Shown: positions 46,546 to 55,991 of the stretch, piece after piece
How positions within the stretch are numbered: the stretch's first letter is position 1
How the letters are laid out: every line of letters starts with the position of its first letter
Source: an uncultured Microbulbifer sp.
GTDB taxonomy: Bacteria; Pseudomonadota; Gammaproteobacteria; Pseudomonadales; Cellvibrionaceae
Length of the DNA: 64,000 nt
Assembly: GCF_947498635.1 (NCBI RefSeq)
Contig: NZ_CANMKV010000003.1
Coordinates: forward strand, 115,785-179,784
Reading direction: 5' to 3'
Program-made: the position numbers and the translations under genes
Notes under the pieces: generated by a model
Databases searched by the model: none
What the model was told of the DNA's origin: nothing
The model's input: only the letters and a program-made list of their open reading frames with translations

Positions 46546-48374
46546 TGAGCGAAAAATTAATAGATCTCTATGAACGTGAACTGGCATTTGTTCAACAAAC
46601 CTCTGCGGAATTCGCCCGAATGCATCCTGCGGCGGCATCTCGCTTGCAGCTGGATGCCGATACGGTAGATGATCCGCTGGTAGGGAGGCTTTTGTCGGGT
46701 TTTGCTTATATGAATGCCCGGGTACAGCAAAAGCTCAGTGATGATTTCCCGGAATTGACGGATGCAATGTTGGAAACCCTATATCCACATTATCTACGTC
46801 CTATTCCCTCTTGTGCTATTGTGCAATTCGAACCTGACTCAGACTTGGATGCCATCACGCCAGTTGAAGCTAGAACTTTATTGGAAAGTGATAGTTTTCA
46901 GGGACAAACCTGTCGATTTACCACCTGCTACCCAGTAGAAATTAACCCCTTTCAGCCGGTCAGTGCCAGCTTGATGCCACGCCCATTCATTGCACCTGGT
47001 TGCAATGAAGTACAGGGTGCAAATGCGGTTCTCAAATTGTCTCTCAAGACTTTGAGTGCAGATCTTAGTTTTTCAGAGATGAATCCGGAAAAAATCCGCT
47101 TTTTCCTGCGAGGCCAGGCGACCCATGTTTATAGCCTTTACGATCTGCTATTGACGAAATGCGTAAAGTTGGTGATAGCCAATGGAGAAAGCGACCCGAA
47201 ACCCACCTTTTTATCGCCGGAAGATATCCTGCAAGTGGGCATGAATGAAGATGAAGGTTTACTCCCCTATCCAGATACAGCATTTATTGGTTATAGATTA
47301 CTTACAGAGTATTTTGCGTTTCCGGAAAAGTTTCTTTTTCTAGATATTGCGAATTTGAAAAAAGCTGTAAATGACACTTTTTCTGATAGCTTAAACATAT
47401 ATTTTTATCTCAGCGAGACCCATGAAGAGCTGGAAAAGCAATTAACACCGAATATGTTTGCTCTTGGCTGTACACCAGCCATCAACTTATTTACACAGAG
47501 TGCCGATCCTATTCCTCTGACCCACACACAATATGATTATCATATAGTTGCGGATGCCCGTCGCAACGATGGCTTGGAGATATATTCAATCGATGAAGTT
47601 GCAGCTACAGACGGTGATGGCGAAACGACCAGGTACCGTCCATTCTATGGCATTAAACATAGTCAACACCATGCTGAACAATCGGCTTTCTGGTTCAGTC
47701 GCCGTCGTGAGGTAATCGAAGGTGAACATCGCAATGAACAGGCTTCCGAAGTTGATATAAGCCTTGTGGATCTCGATTTTAATCCGCATCGAATTAGTGA
47801 TCAAACGCTAGATATTAAACTGACATGCTGTAACAGAAATCTACCCAAAAAGCTTCCCAGTGGTAATGCCCAGCCTTACCTTGAGGTAGTTGATGGCGAT
47901 GTGCCAGCCAATCGGATTAGTTGTGTTGTGGCACCAACAGCGACTTTAAGACCACCGAGGAGGGAGAGAGGATACTGGAGGCTGATTTCACACCTAAATT
48001 TGAACCACCTCTCTTTGTCTGGAAGCCAGGGTTGCGACGCACTCAAAGAAATTTTTAGGCTGTATGACTTTAGGGATTCGGCCAGTACTCGAAACTTAAT
48101 AGAATCTTTACTAAGCCTGAATACCAAGGCTATCACAGCACCAATTCAAATAGATCACAGTGTTGTGCTCTGCAGAGGTACTGAAGTAGAAATTGAACTC
48201 GATTCAATGATGTTAACAGGAACCAGCCCGTTGTTATTTGCCAGTATTATTGAGCGATTTCTTGGGCTCTATTGCTCAATTAATTCCTTTACCAAATTGA
48301 TTGCTACCATGAGTGGCAGAGATGGAGAACTTAAAAGATGGCCACCTCGCGCCGGCGAAAAAGCTTTACTGTAA
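46545..48374 (+). CDS. tssF: T6SS baseplate protein TssF
   Basis: TssF (609 residues) joins TssG and TssK in the baseplate wedge. The N-terminal signature is intact: LIDLYERELAFVQQTSAEFA, RLQLDADTVDDPLVGRLLSG and LTDAMLETLYPHYLRPIPS. GTG 46542 is an alternative start three bases earlier. The last 37 bases overlap tssG in another frame, usual for tssF-tssG pairs. Composition is AT-rich compared with tssK-tssM. Confidence 0.96.
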   Translation: MSEKLIDLYERELAFVQQTSAEFARMHPAAASRLQLDADTVDDPLVGRLLSGFAYMNARVQQKLSDDFPELTDAMLETLYPHYLRPIPSCAIVQFEPDSDLDAITPVEARTLLESDSFQGQTCRFTTCYPVEINPFQPVSASLMPRPFIAPGCNEVQGANAVLKLSLKTLSADLSFSEMNPEKIRFFLRGQATHVYSLYDLLLTKCVKLVIANGESDPKPTFLSPEDILQVGMNEDEGLLPYPDTAFIGYRLLTEYFAFPEKFLFLDIANLKKAVNDTFSDSLNIYFYLSETHEELEKQLTPNMFALGCTPAINLFTQSADPIPLTHTQYDYHIVADARRNDGLEIYSIDEVAATDGDGETTRYRPFYGIKHSQHHAEQSAFWFSRRREVIEGEHRNEQASEVDISLVDLDFNPHRISDQTLDIKLTCCNRNLPKKLPSGNAQPYLEVVDGDVPANRISCVVAPTATLRPPRRERGYWRLISHLNLNHLSLSGSQGCDALKEIFRLYDFRDSASTRNLIESLLSLNTKAITAPIQIDHSVVLCRGTEVEIELDSMMLTGTSPLLFASIIERFLGLYCSINSFTKLIATMSGRDGELKRWPPRAGEKALL

Positions 48375-49468
48375 TAGAGCGACTGCGCAGAGAGCCCTAT
48401 CACTTTGGTTTTTATCAGTCTGTTCGAATACTCGAGCGGGCTGTATCCATGGCTGATGGGGAGTTTTGCGAAGAACCTATCGCCAGTGCTGCCCCTCCTG
48501 CAAAAGAGATGGTTCGCTTTACTGCCCAGTCCGGTTTATCTTTTGTAGGCTCGGACGTTTTGGCCTTGGAAAAAAAGCCAAGCTCTAGTGCTGAAATACA
48601 AGATGGAGAAATTAGCCAGTGGCATATGGAGGTTGGGTTTACTGGTTTGATTGGAAGTCAGGGAGTGATGCCTTATTACCTCACTGAATTAGTACAAAAA
48701 GAGCTTAAAGAGAATAATACCGCTTTACGGGATTTCTTAGATATATTCAATCACCGGCATACCTCCCTGCTTTATAAGGCTTGGCATAAATACCAGTTGC
48801 CAGTTAACTATGAGCGGCAACGGTTACGCAATGAAAGAAATCCGGACATTTTTACCCAAGCGATTGCTTCTTTAGCGGGGTTGGGTACGAGTGAAATGCG
48901 TTATCGAATGCCGATTCCCGATGAGGCCCTTCTGGGGATGGCTGGATATCTTGGGCAGGGACGCTGTTCGGCGGCAGCCCTGACCAGTATGATTCACCAC
49001 TTTTTCGACTTAAAAGTTTCCGTTGAACAGTTTCAGGGGCAATGGGATGAATTACCAAAAGACATTCTTTGCCGACTCCCCTGTGATGAAGCTCCCAGTG
49101 GGGTGAATAATTGCCTCGGCACAAATACAATCCTAGGGACACATTGTTTCCAGGCCCAGAATAAATTTCGTATAGTCATTGAACCAATGGCCTATGAACA
49201 ATTCATGACCATTGCGCCTGGTTCAAAGAAATTAGAATCCTTAAAGGCTTTTATCAAACTTAGTGCTGGTATAGAAATGGACTTTGAGTTATCTGTTTCT
49301 CTTCCTGCACAGCAGGTTTCGCCCGTACAGTTAAATCGAAAATCAAAGCATGAGCCTCTTCTGGGCTGGAATACCCATATGGCCAGTGAACAAGAATCTG
49401 CAGGTCTTATCCAGATTACCTTGAGCGCTGAGAATATGTCACCAGATGAAGCACTACCAGCAGCATAA
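48338..49468 (+). CDS. tssG: T6SS baseplate protein TssG
   Basis: TssG (376 residues) binds TssF and TssK. Signatures are RREPYHFGFYQSVRILERA, VRFTAQSGLSFVGSDV, EVGFTGLIGSQGVMPYYLTE and LRDFLDIFNHRHTSLLYKAW. The start ATG 48338 lies inside tssF. A 39-base gap leads to clpV. Confidence 0.96.
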   Translation: MATSRRRKSFTVIERLRREPYHFGFYQSVRILERAVSMADGEFCEEPIASAAPPAKEMVRFTAQSGLSFVGSDVLALEKKPSSSAEIQDGEISQWHMEVGFTGLIGSQGVMPYYLTELVQKELKENNTALRDFLDIFNHRHTSLLYKAWHKYQLPVNYERQRLRNERNPDIFTQAIASLAGLGTSEMRYRMPIPDEALLGMAGYLGQGRCSAAALTSMIHHFFDLKVSVEQFQGQWDELPKDILCRLPCDEAPSGVNNCLGTNTILGTHCFQAQNKFRIVIEPMAYEQFMTIAPGSKKLESLKAFIKLSAGIEMDFELSVSLPAQQVSPVQLNRKSKHEPLLGWNTHMASEQESAGLIQITLSAENMSPDEALPAA

Positions 49469-49507
49469 ATATTATTTAACAATAGTTTCGAAAAGGACCT
49501 TTTCATT

Positions 49508-52171
49508 GTGATTAATATCGACTTGAAGCGGCTAGTGGACACTATGACTCCACATATGCGTGACTCTCTTGAGGGTGCTGCAGGCCTTTGCCTGGCACAG
49601 AATCAATATAATGTTGAGCTTGAGCATTGGCTATTAAAATTATTGGACCAGTCAGATACAGATCTTTATCACTTATTGGAAAAGCACGACTGCAATCCAG
49701 CGAATTTTGCCAAACAGCTTGCGACTTCTATCGCTGGATTTCGCTCAGGCAGTAGCCGTCCACCGGCATTGTCACCAACCATTGTGGAGTCATCCAAGAA
49801 TGCTTGGATGCTTGCATCTATAGATTATGGGCATCGTGCTATTAGCTCGGGGCATTTTCTGGCTGCTCTGTTATTGGAAGAAACCTCCCGTCGGCAGATT
49901 TTTGAGTCGTGCCCAGAACTTAAAAATATTGCGCCTGAGTCGATTCGTGAGACTGCTCGAGCCATGTTTGGGCAGAGTGCAGAGTCGAACCATATCGGGG
50001 CCGCAGTAGCAACAAGTGAGGGGGCAGCCGCAGTAGCTGCTGCAGCCAGTAAGGCGCCTGCGCTGGACAAGTATACGATTAATCTCACCGAGAGAGCCAA
50101 GAAGGGTGAGATAGATCCTGTGCTCGGTCGGGATGAGGAAATTCGTCAATGCATCGATATTCTTACTCGCCGTCGCCAGAACAACCCTATTTTGACTGGA
50201 GAAGCGGGTGTCGGTAAAACAGCGGTGGTGGAAGGGTTTGCTCTACGAATTGCTAGCGGTGATGTTCCAGGGCCTCTTCGTGGCGTTGCTGTGCGCACCC
50301 TGGATTTGGGGTTATTGCAGGCAGGGGCCAGTGTAAAAGGCGAGTTTGAAAACCGTCTGAAATCAGTAATTCAAGAGGTTAAAGCTTCACCAACGCCCAT
50401 CATTTTATTTATTGATGAGGCGCACACCATGATTGGCGCTGGCGGCAAGGAAGGGCAGGGTGATGCAGCAAACCTGCTCAAACCCGCTCTAGCCCGAGGC
50501 GAATTACGCACCTTGGCAGCGACAACCTGGGCGGAATATAAGAAGTACTTTGAGCGAGACCCTGCGTTGACTCGGCGCTTCCAAGTGGTAAAAGTGGAAG
50601 AACCCTCTGAAGAAAATGCTATTGATATGATGCGTGGCATAGCGACCACTCTAGAAGAGCATCATAGGGTGCGAATTCTCGATGAGGCGGTTATCGCTTC
50701 GGTTAAATTGTCACATCGTTATATTCCAGGCCGTCAGCTGCCAGATAAGTCTGTTAGCCTGCTCGATACGGCCTGTGCACGGGTTGCACTAAGTCAATCC
50801 GCAACTCCTGGTGCAATTGAAGATGCTCGAATCAATATTGATCGGACCAATACCACGCTGGGAAAATTAGAGCGTGAAAATGCAGCGATGGGCGAACACG
50901 AAGAGCAGCTGGCTGAATTGCGAGCATTTAAGCAAGTTGAGGAAGAGCGCTTGGACGCTTTGGAGCAGCAGCTCATTAAAGAAAATGAACTGATTGATAA
51001 AGTTCAAGAAGTTCGTGCTCAAATCGATACTGAGTTTTTGAGCGCAAAAAGTGAGCAGGGAGAGATTGATTCAGCATTGCTGTCTGATTATCGGCAGCAA
51101 CTACAAAGCCTTTCAGTGGAACTTGAGGCAATTCAAGGTGATACGCCACTGATGCAGCCCGCAGTAGATGAACAAGCTATCGCTGCCGTCGTCGCTAATT
51201 GGACAGGTATACCTGTAGGGAAAATGGTTAGCGATGAAATTGTTGCAGTTAAGACATTAGCACAACGCTTAAACAAGCGTGTTATTGGACAGCCTCACGC
51301 AATAGAGGCTGTAGCGCAAGCGATACGGACTTCAAGGGCCGGTCTTACCGACCCCAGAAAGCCTGTCGGTGTTTTTATGTTCTGCGGAACCAGTGGTGTA
51401 GGTAAAACTGAGACGGCTTTAGCTTTGGCTGATGAGTTATTCGGTGGGGAACAAAATATCACCACGATTAACATGGCTGAATTTAAGGAGGAACATAAAG
51501 TTTCTATGCTACTCGGCTCCCCTCCAGGCTATGTTGGTTATGGTGAGGGAGGGGTTCTCACTGAGGCTGCACGTCGTAAGCCTTACTCTGTAATCCTATT
51601 GGATGAAATGGAAAAGGCGCATCCGGGTGTACAAGATATCTTTTATAACCTGTTTGATAAGGGCACCATTAAAGATGGTGAAGGGCGCGATATCGACTTT
51701 AAGAATACCGTGATCATTATGACTTCCAATGCGGGTGAGGATGCCATCAGGGCTATTTTCAACCAAGTGGAAGAAAAACCTGAACCCGAAGTATTATTGG
51801 ATAATATTCGTCCACACCTGTTGCAGAAATTCAAACCGGCATTCCTTGGTAGGGCTAATGTTATGGCCTACTACCCACTGGATGATGAAAACCTGGTAGA
51901 AATATGCAAAATTAATATGCGCAAAATTGAGAAGCGTGTGCGTGAACATTATGGTGCCTCTTTCTTATACGATGATGATGTTCTTATCAATATAGTGGCT
52001 CGCTGTCACGAGGCGGATACTGGGGCCCGCAATATTGAGGTTATTTTGAATAAAACGTTATTGCCCGAACTAGCCAGTGAGTGCCTGGATAAGATGGCGA
52101 AAGGGGAAGAGGTTAAAGTGATTAGAGTTTCTTCGACAGAAGAGGGTGACTTCGCTTACAGCGTAGAATAA
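49508..52171 (+). CDS. tssH: T6SS sheath-recycling AAA+ ATPase ClpV (TssH)
   Basis: ClpV unfolds contracted TssBC sheaths so subunits can be reused. It has 887 residues. The N-domain (about 1-160) is the TssC-binding Clp-N type; two AAA+ modules carry Walker A GEAGVGKTAVV (about 231) and GTSGVGKTETAL (about 627). Walker B IILFIDEAHTMIG and VILLDEMEKAH are present, as are the middle coiled-coil and RYIPGRQLPDKSVSLLD. GTG 49508 is the start. It is the last plus-strand core gene before a hairpin. Confidence 0.97.
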   Translation: MINIDLKRLVDTMTPHMRDSLEGAAGLCLAQNQYNVELEHWLLKLLDQSDTDLYHLLEKHDCNPANFAKQLATSIAGFRSGSSRPPALSPTIVESSKNAWMLASIDYGHRAISSGHFLAALLLEETSRRQIFESCPELKNIAPESIRETARAMFGQSAESNHIGAAVATSEGAAAVAAAASKAPALDKYTINLTERAKKGEIDPVLGRDEEIRQCIDILTRRRQNNPILTGEAGVGKTAVVEGFALRIASGDVPGPLRGVAVRTLDLGLLQAGASVKGEFENRLKSVIQEVKASPTPIILFIDEAHTMIGAGGKEGQGDAANLLKPALARGELRTLAATTWAEYKKYFERDPALTRRFQVVKVEEPSEENAIDMMRGIATTLEEHHRVRILDEAVIASVKLSHRYIPGRQLPDKSVSLLDTACARVALSQSATPGAIEDARINIDRTNTTLGKLERENAAMGEHEEQLAELRAFKQVEEERLDALEQQLIKENELIDKVQEVRAQIDTEFLSAKSEQGEIDSALLSDYRQQLQSLSVELEAIQGDTPLMQPAVDEQAIAAVVANWTGIPVGKMVSDEIVAVKTLAQRLNKRVIGQPHAIEAVAQAIRTSRAGLTDPRKPVGVFMFCGTSGVGKTETALALADELFGGEQNITTINMAEFKEEHKVSMLLGSPPGYVGYGEGGVLTEAARRKPYSVILLDEMEKAHPGVQDIFYNLFDKGTIKDGEGRDIDFKNTVIIMTSNAGEDAIRAIFNQVEEKPEPEVLLDNIRPHLLQKFKPAFLGRANVMAYYPLDDENLVEICKINMRKIEKRVREHYGASFLYDDDVLINIVARCHEADTGARNIEVILNKTLLPELASECLDKMAKGEEVKVIRVSSTEEGDFAYSVE

Positions 52172-52180
52172 TGTAATAAG

Positions 52181-52224
52181 GCAGTCCAGCAGTAAAACCA
52201 ACTGTGGTTGTATTGCTGGGCTGC
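52181..52224. terminator. Long hairpin between convergent clpV and PAAR genes
   Basis: Outer stem GCAGTCCAGCA / TGCTGGGCTGC (11 bp, one wobble) and inner stem AACCA / TGGTT. It lies in the 138-base gap where transcription meets from both sides. There is little U-run on either strand, so termination is likely but not certain. Confidence 0.55.
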
Positions 52225-52309
52225 TAATAAATGTTGTTTAAATTTAAATTAATCCGCTAAACTAGTTCTCTCCCTTTCGTAATTTGATTGAGCAGAGAAC
52301 ACAGTAATT

Positions 52310-52603
52310 TTAACCGCCAATCAATACCGTAGGGCACCCGATTATAATTTTCCCTCCATGACCAGTCGTATCCCCCATACGGGCAGCAGGTTTTTTTTGC
52401 AGCATTACGGTAGTGCTGCCCATAGCTACAGTATCTGGAGGCCCCACACAAGTGCAGGTACTGCCGACAGTGGCAGAAGGCATACCGCCGATAATGACGG
52501 TTGGTGCTCCGGGGCTTAGAATTGGTCCGCCAACATGAGGCACCGTGCCTGTCACCATTGGACAGACATGCATATCGGTAATACGTGAAGCTGGCTTGCC
52601 CAT
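52310..52603 (-). CDS. T6SS spike-tip PAAR protein
   Basis: A stand-alone PAAR protein (97 residues) that would cap the VgrG spike. PAAR motifs: GKPASRITDMHVCPMV, PVPHVGGPI-like VPHVGGPILSPG, VIIGGMPSATVGSTC and AARMGDTTGHGG. The cysteines and histidines likely bind zinc at the tip. There is no toxin extension. It is three bases downstream of the DUF6931-like gene on the same strand, and last in the hcp-vgrG run. Confidence 0.95.
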   Translation of the reverse strand: MGKPASRITDMHVCPMVTGTVPHVGGPILSPGAPTVIIGGMPSATVGSTCTCVGPPDTVAMGSTTVMLQKKPAARMGDTTGHGGKIIIGCPTVLIGG

Positions 52604-52606
52604 TAT

Positions 52607-53185
52607 TTACTCCTCCATTCTCCCGTTGCCCCCACGAGCCAAATCCATCCCCTGCTTCATATAGCGATCAAACTGCTTGCTGGGATCAACAGGATCGGAT
52701 AACACCGCAGCTAAAGTGACACTGCCGGCAACCGCATGTGCATACAAGTGCTCGGGAGGTTCGACGACAGGTTCACCTTCTGCGGCAAGACTTCCGTGGC
52801 ACCAACTCGCTGCCGTTGCGGCCCAGCTCGCAGGCGTTTTGTGCTTGGTTTTATCGCCCAGTATTTTACATTTTAGGCGTGTTTCCTCATTAGGCTTTTT
52901 AGCCCAACTTTCGGCCGCTATTAGCGCGCTAACATTATCTTCATCTGTTTCTGGGCTTTGTATATCTCGAGCTGCTAGACAGGCCCACCATACGGCTTCC
53001 CGTTTGGGTAGGCCGTGGGCAAGTAGTTTAATCGCATCAGGGTAGAGGCCTGCTTCAACCAATTGATTGATGCTAACCTCCGGTGCTGTGTCTAGTACTA
53101 AGTGCTCTTCAGCTTCTTCGCTGACTTCAAAATTCTTAAGAAGATCAGCAGCAGTTAGTGCTTGAACTTTAATCAGATCGGTCAT
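52607..53185 (-). CDS. Small VgrG/PAAR-linked protein, DUF6931-like
   Basis: A 192-residue soluble protein between vgrG (16-base gap) and paar (3-base gap). It resembles an uncharacterised family found next to T6SS spike genes. Visible features are LIKVQALTAADLLKNFEV, the alpha-helical AGLYPDAIKLLAHGLPKREA followed by VWWACLAAR, and a helical C-terminus with FDRYMKQGMDLARGG. No signal peptide, membrane helix or catalytic motif is evident. The fixed position points to an adaptor for loading the spike or an effector-associated role; neither is proven. Confidence 0.75.
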   Translation of the reverse strand: MTDLIKVQALTAADLLKNFEVSEEAEEHLVLDTAPEVSINQLVEAGLYPDAIKLLAHGLPKREAVWWACLAARDIQSPETDEDNVSALIAAESWAKKPNEETRLKCKILGDKTKHKTPASWAATAASWCHGSLAAEGEPVVEPPEHLYAHAVAGSVTLAAVLSDPVDPSKQFDRYMKQGMDLARGGNGRMEE

Positions 53186-53201
53186 CTATTTCTGAGCCCC
53201 A

Positions 53202-55109
53202 TCAATTGATCATGGTAACGCCACCTTTTAGGGTGAGCATACCGCCGCCTTTAACTTCAGCAGTTGCATCCCCTTTACAGGAAAGCATTGTTCCTTTGAT
53301 GGTTATTCCTGCTGGAGTTAGCTTGATACTGCTGCCTCCAACCTTCAATTCGATAGAGGCTTTCGAGGAAATCTTAATAGCGCCCATGGCGTCGGTTGTC
53401 TGGGTGCCTTTACTAATTTTTAGTGTGTGATTTCCCGATCCAATGGTGACAACTTGATTGCCTTTATTGACATTGAGCTTTTGATCACCCTTGGCAATAG
53501 TGACAACCTCACTACCATCAGTAACCGTAATACTCCGATCCTGTTTGATCTCTAGGGTTTGTTTATTTTCAATCTTACCGGACTGGTCATTATGGATAAC
53601 AAAGTTGTGATCTTTACCAGCCTCCATATAAATTTCTTCGTTTCCACCTTTGTCATCGAACCTGAGTTCGTTGAACGTGCTGCCTTCGAATTCAGTCTTC
53701 CAGCCACTTTGTGTAGCCGTGTAATTGGGGCCGGGATTATCTCCATTATAAACGGCTCCGGTAATCAATGGCCGATCGGGATCTCCATTGATGTAAGTAA
53801 CGACCACTTCCTGATTGACCCTGGGGACGAAATTGGCTCCCCAATTTTTACCGGCAAATGATTGCATAACCCGCACCCAGCAGCTATTTTGCTGAGAATT
53901 CCATGGAAATTTTACTTTGAGCTGAGTGTAAGGGTCCTGAGAGCTATCTGAGGCCGTTGCCTTTACCTCTATAACTCGCGCTACTTGAGGAGAGTGAATC
54001 TTTTTTGCACACACGTTGGGTTGTGGACGTGGCATGACAGCCGAAGGTATACAGCTAAATGTATTGTGAAAATGCGTTTCAACACCATTGCCATCCGCAG
54101 CAGAAAGATGCACAGAGCTAATAAGATATTTGCCCTTCTCTGAGGACAGGGTGTGATCAAAATTAAAACGTCCACCAGCGGTAAAGGATGGGCAGTCACT
54201 GCGACCATGGCTCACATCAAAAAGCGCTTCTTGTGCTTCCATGGCACGTTCCGCTAGAGCCTTATGGTAACTGTCGGTAAATTTATGCTTGTGTTCACCA
54301 TCAGCTTGGAAATGGTTTAGGCCATAGAGACCACGCATATAGTTAGTAACATCGTTAAGCTGGCTCGTAGTTTTTACTTGCTGCTTATTATCTTTGCTCG
54401 CGGTGTACTCGCTATAGTCTTTTAGCTCAAAGCCCCCACCGTGGTAATTAAAGTTGCGCCTCCAACTACTGATCGTATTCTTGGTGGGGTGGCTGCCTCC
54501 ACCATCGTACTCAATATTTGTACTATCACAATCGTAAAAGTCTTGTGGGTCGTCACAGAGGACAAGCTCATGTTGACCAGCAGAGTGCTTAAAATAGTAG
54601 GCGATACCTTCTTCTGACATGAGACGATTAATAAATTCAAAATCGTTTTCATCGAACTGAACGCAGTACTCGCGAGTAATATATTCAGCATTAAGCTTTA
54701 AGGTAAGCTTAATAACCCGGCTATATTCACCTAGTACTTCTTCTAGAATTTGCTTGGCAGATTTGTTTTCAAAGACCCTATTGCTGCCGCCCAGGCTGGT
54801 GAACCATAAACCTGGTTGTAAAATCGCACTATAGCTTCGCACGCCCTCTGCATTGACGTCATGCAGGGAAAATTGCGTTACGTAACCATTAATGTGACGT
54901 GGTACCTCTGAGTGATGAATTGATAAAGTAACCGGCTTACCTACAATATCCTTTTGTTCGATAGCGTGATCATCTGAGAGAAGTTGAACTTCATAGCGAA
55001 AAAGCTTCGATATATGCTCTTCGCCTTGCAAGGTCGTAGCAATTAGCGCATCTGTGCCAACCGGGCTATCGACCGTAATCATTCGTTTATCTTGATTTAG
55101 TGTAGCCAT
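53202..55109 (-). CDS. vgrG: T6SS spike protein VgrG (TssI)
   Basis: VgrG (635 residues) forms the puncturing spike on the Hcp tube. The gp27-like base (about 1-370) has KLFRYEVQLLSDDHAIEQKD-type text and FDENDFEFINRLMSEEGIAYYF. The gp5-like OB region (about 385-470) includes NWGANFVPRVNQEVVVTYIN and GDPDRPLITGAVYN. A beta-helix tail with DRSITVTDGSE-like repeats follows. It ends shortly after the helix, with no toxin domain. ATG 55109 is chosen over TTG 55121. hcp lies upstream on the same strand. Confidence 0.96.
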   Translation of the reverse strand: MATLNQDKRMITVDSPVGTDALIATTLQGEEHISKLFRYEVQLLSDDHAIEQKDIVGKPVTLSIHHSEVPRHINGYVTQFSLHDVNAEGVRSYSAILQPGLWFTSLGGSNRVFENKSAKQILEEVLGEYSRVIKLTLKLNAEYITREYCVQFDENDFEFINRLMSEEGIAYYFKHSAGQHELVLCDDPQDFYDCDSTNIEYDGGGSHPTKNTISSWRRNFNYHGGGFELKDYSEYTASKDNKQQVKTTSQLNDVTNYMRGLYGLNHFQADGEHKHKFTDSYHKALAERAMEAQEALFDVSHGRSDCPSFTAGGRFNFDHTLSSEKGKYLISSVHLSAADGNGVETHFHNTFSCIPSAVMPRPQPNVCAKKIHSPQVARVIEVKATASDSSQDPYTQLKVKFPWNSQQNSCWVRVMQSFAGKNWGANFVPRVNQEVVVTYINGDPDRPLITGAVYNGDNPGPNYTATQSGWKTEFEGSTFNELRFDDKGGNEEIYMEAGKDHNFVIHNDQSGKIENKQTLEIKQDRSITVTDGSEVVTIAKGDQKLNVNKGNQVVTIGSGNHTLKISKGTQTTDAMGAIKISSKASIELKVGGSSIKLTPAGITIKGTMLSCKGDATAEVKGGGMLTLKGGVTMIN

Positions 55110-55268
55110 GGGCAGCCCCAACTATCCCTACGGTGCCTGAAAGAAATGAGAAACTAGCAGATTTACAGATCTTTAGCTGAGAACTCATAAAGCACTTAGC
55201 TAAAGACCTGGGGCGGTAGCTCACAGATACTCTGCAAGCCACCTTTAACCCGAAGGAGGTTAGGCCTA

Positions 55269-55757
55269 TTACAGCGGAGTGGCTGTAGTGAGGTCGTATC
55301 CAACACGCATGTTTTTCGGGTTCTTGTTGCTCTTGTCCGCGTGGTTGAGGTCGGCCTCAATTTTGGCAAAGCTCAGGGAAATAGATTCCTGCGGAGCGCC
55401 ACCAGCGGAAGCGCCAATGCTGTAAGAAGAGATCAGCACGTTTTCCAGATTGTATACTGCGTACTTCTCTACAGAGTTAGCACCGGTTTGTACAACGTGG
55501 ATCTCAACAGGTACGCCTTCGTCACCAGTGACGGAAGCCTTGAACAGACCGCCGGATGCCGCGTCAATACGCTTGGTGAAAGTAACTTCGCTCAGGCTTG
55601 GACGGGTAGCTTCACGGTTGGAGGTGGCACCGGCTTCCATGGTGATGCCACGACCAACACCAAAGTTGAAGCTGTCTACTTCGATCCAGTCTTCATAGCC
55701 CTTGGCAGTAACGTTGCCTTTAGTGGATAGTTTGTTGAAGTTCATGTAAATAGCCAT
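55269..55757 (-). CDS. hcp: T6SS tube protein Hcp (TssD)
   Basis: Hcp stacks as hexameric rings inside the sheath. The 162-residue protein has the usual start (AIYMNFNKLSTKGNVTAKGY followed by EDWIEVDSFNFGVGRGI), a central SEVTFTKRIDAASGGLFKAS and the QESISLSFAKIEAD end. AGAGGGA lies before ATG 55757. It is first in the minus-strand run hcp-vgrG-DUF6931-paar, with a 159-base gap to vgrG. Codon use is less AT-rich than neighbouring vgrG, typical of a highly expressed gene. Confidence 0.97.
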   Translation of the reverse strand: MAIYMNFNKLSTKGNVTAKGYEDWIEVDSFNFGVGRGITMEAGATSNREATRPSLSEVTFTKRIDAASGGLFKASVTGDEGVPVEIHVVQTGANSVEKYAVYNLENVLISSYSIGASAGGAPQESISLSFAKIEADLNHADKSNKNPKNMRVGYDLTTATPL

Positions 55758-55905
55758 GGGAAATCCCTCTTTGTTGGCTTGAGATGTTGGTGGTTAATTC
55801 CTTACTCCCGCTTTAGTGCGGTAGCTCAGACGGTGTCGCAGTGACAACTGAGGTGATTTAAACAGAGAGAAATGCAAAAAAAAACTGAATTTTCACCTTA
55901 TTAAA

Positions 55906-55926
55906 TCGACTCTGGCACCAATTAAT
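55906..55926 (+). repeat. Direct repeat copy 1 (candidate operator)
   Basis: A 21-base sequence with core CTGGCACCAATTAAT, about 150 bases upstream of hcp. It matches copy 2 except for one base, and the starts are 65 bases apart (about six helical turns). Confidence 0.75.
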
Positions 55927-55970
55927 CGAAGGTAAAGTCTGTTTGTTGCAAGTATGCCGTCTACAAATAT

Positions 55971-55991
55971 TCGACTCTGGCACTAATTAAT
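55971..55991 (+). repeat. Direct repeat copy 2 (candidate operator)
   Basis: Second 21-base copy with core CTGGCACTAATTAAT, one mismatch to copy 1. The reverse complement of the copy 1 core CTGGCACCA is contained in the palindrome at 56099-56108, giving a third, inverted partial copy nearer the kinase gene. Confidence 0.75.

Noticed and set aside
55906..55991. TGGCAC in both direct repeats looked like the -24 box of a sigma-54 promoter.
   Set aside because: The required TTGC-type -12 box five bases later is absent in both copies and no match was found on the other strand.
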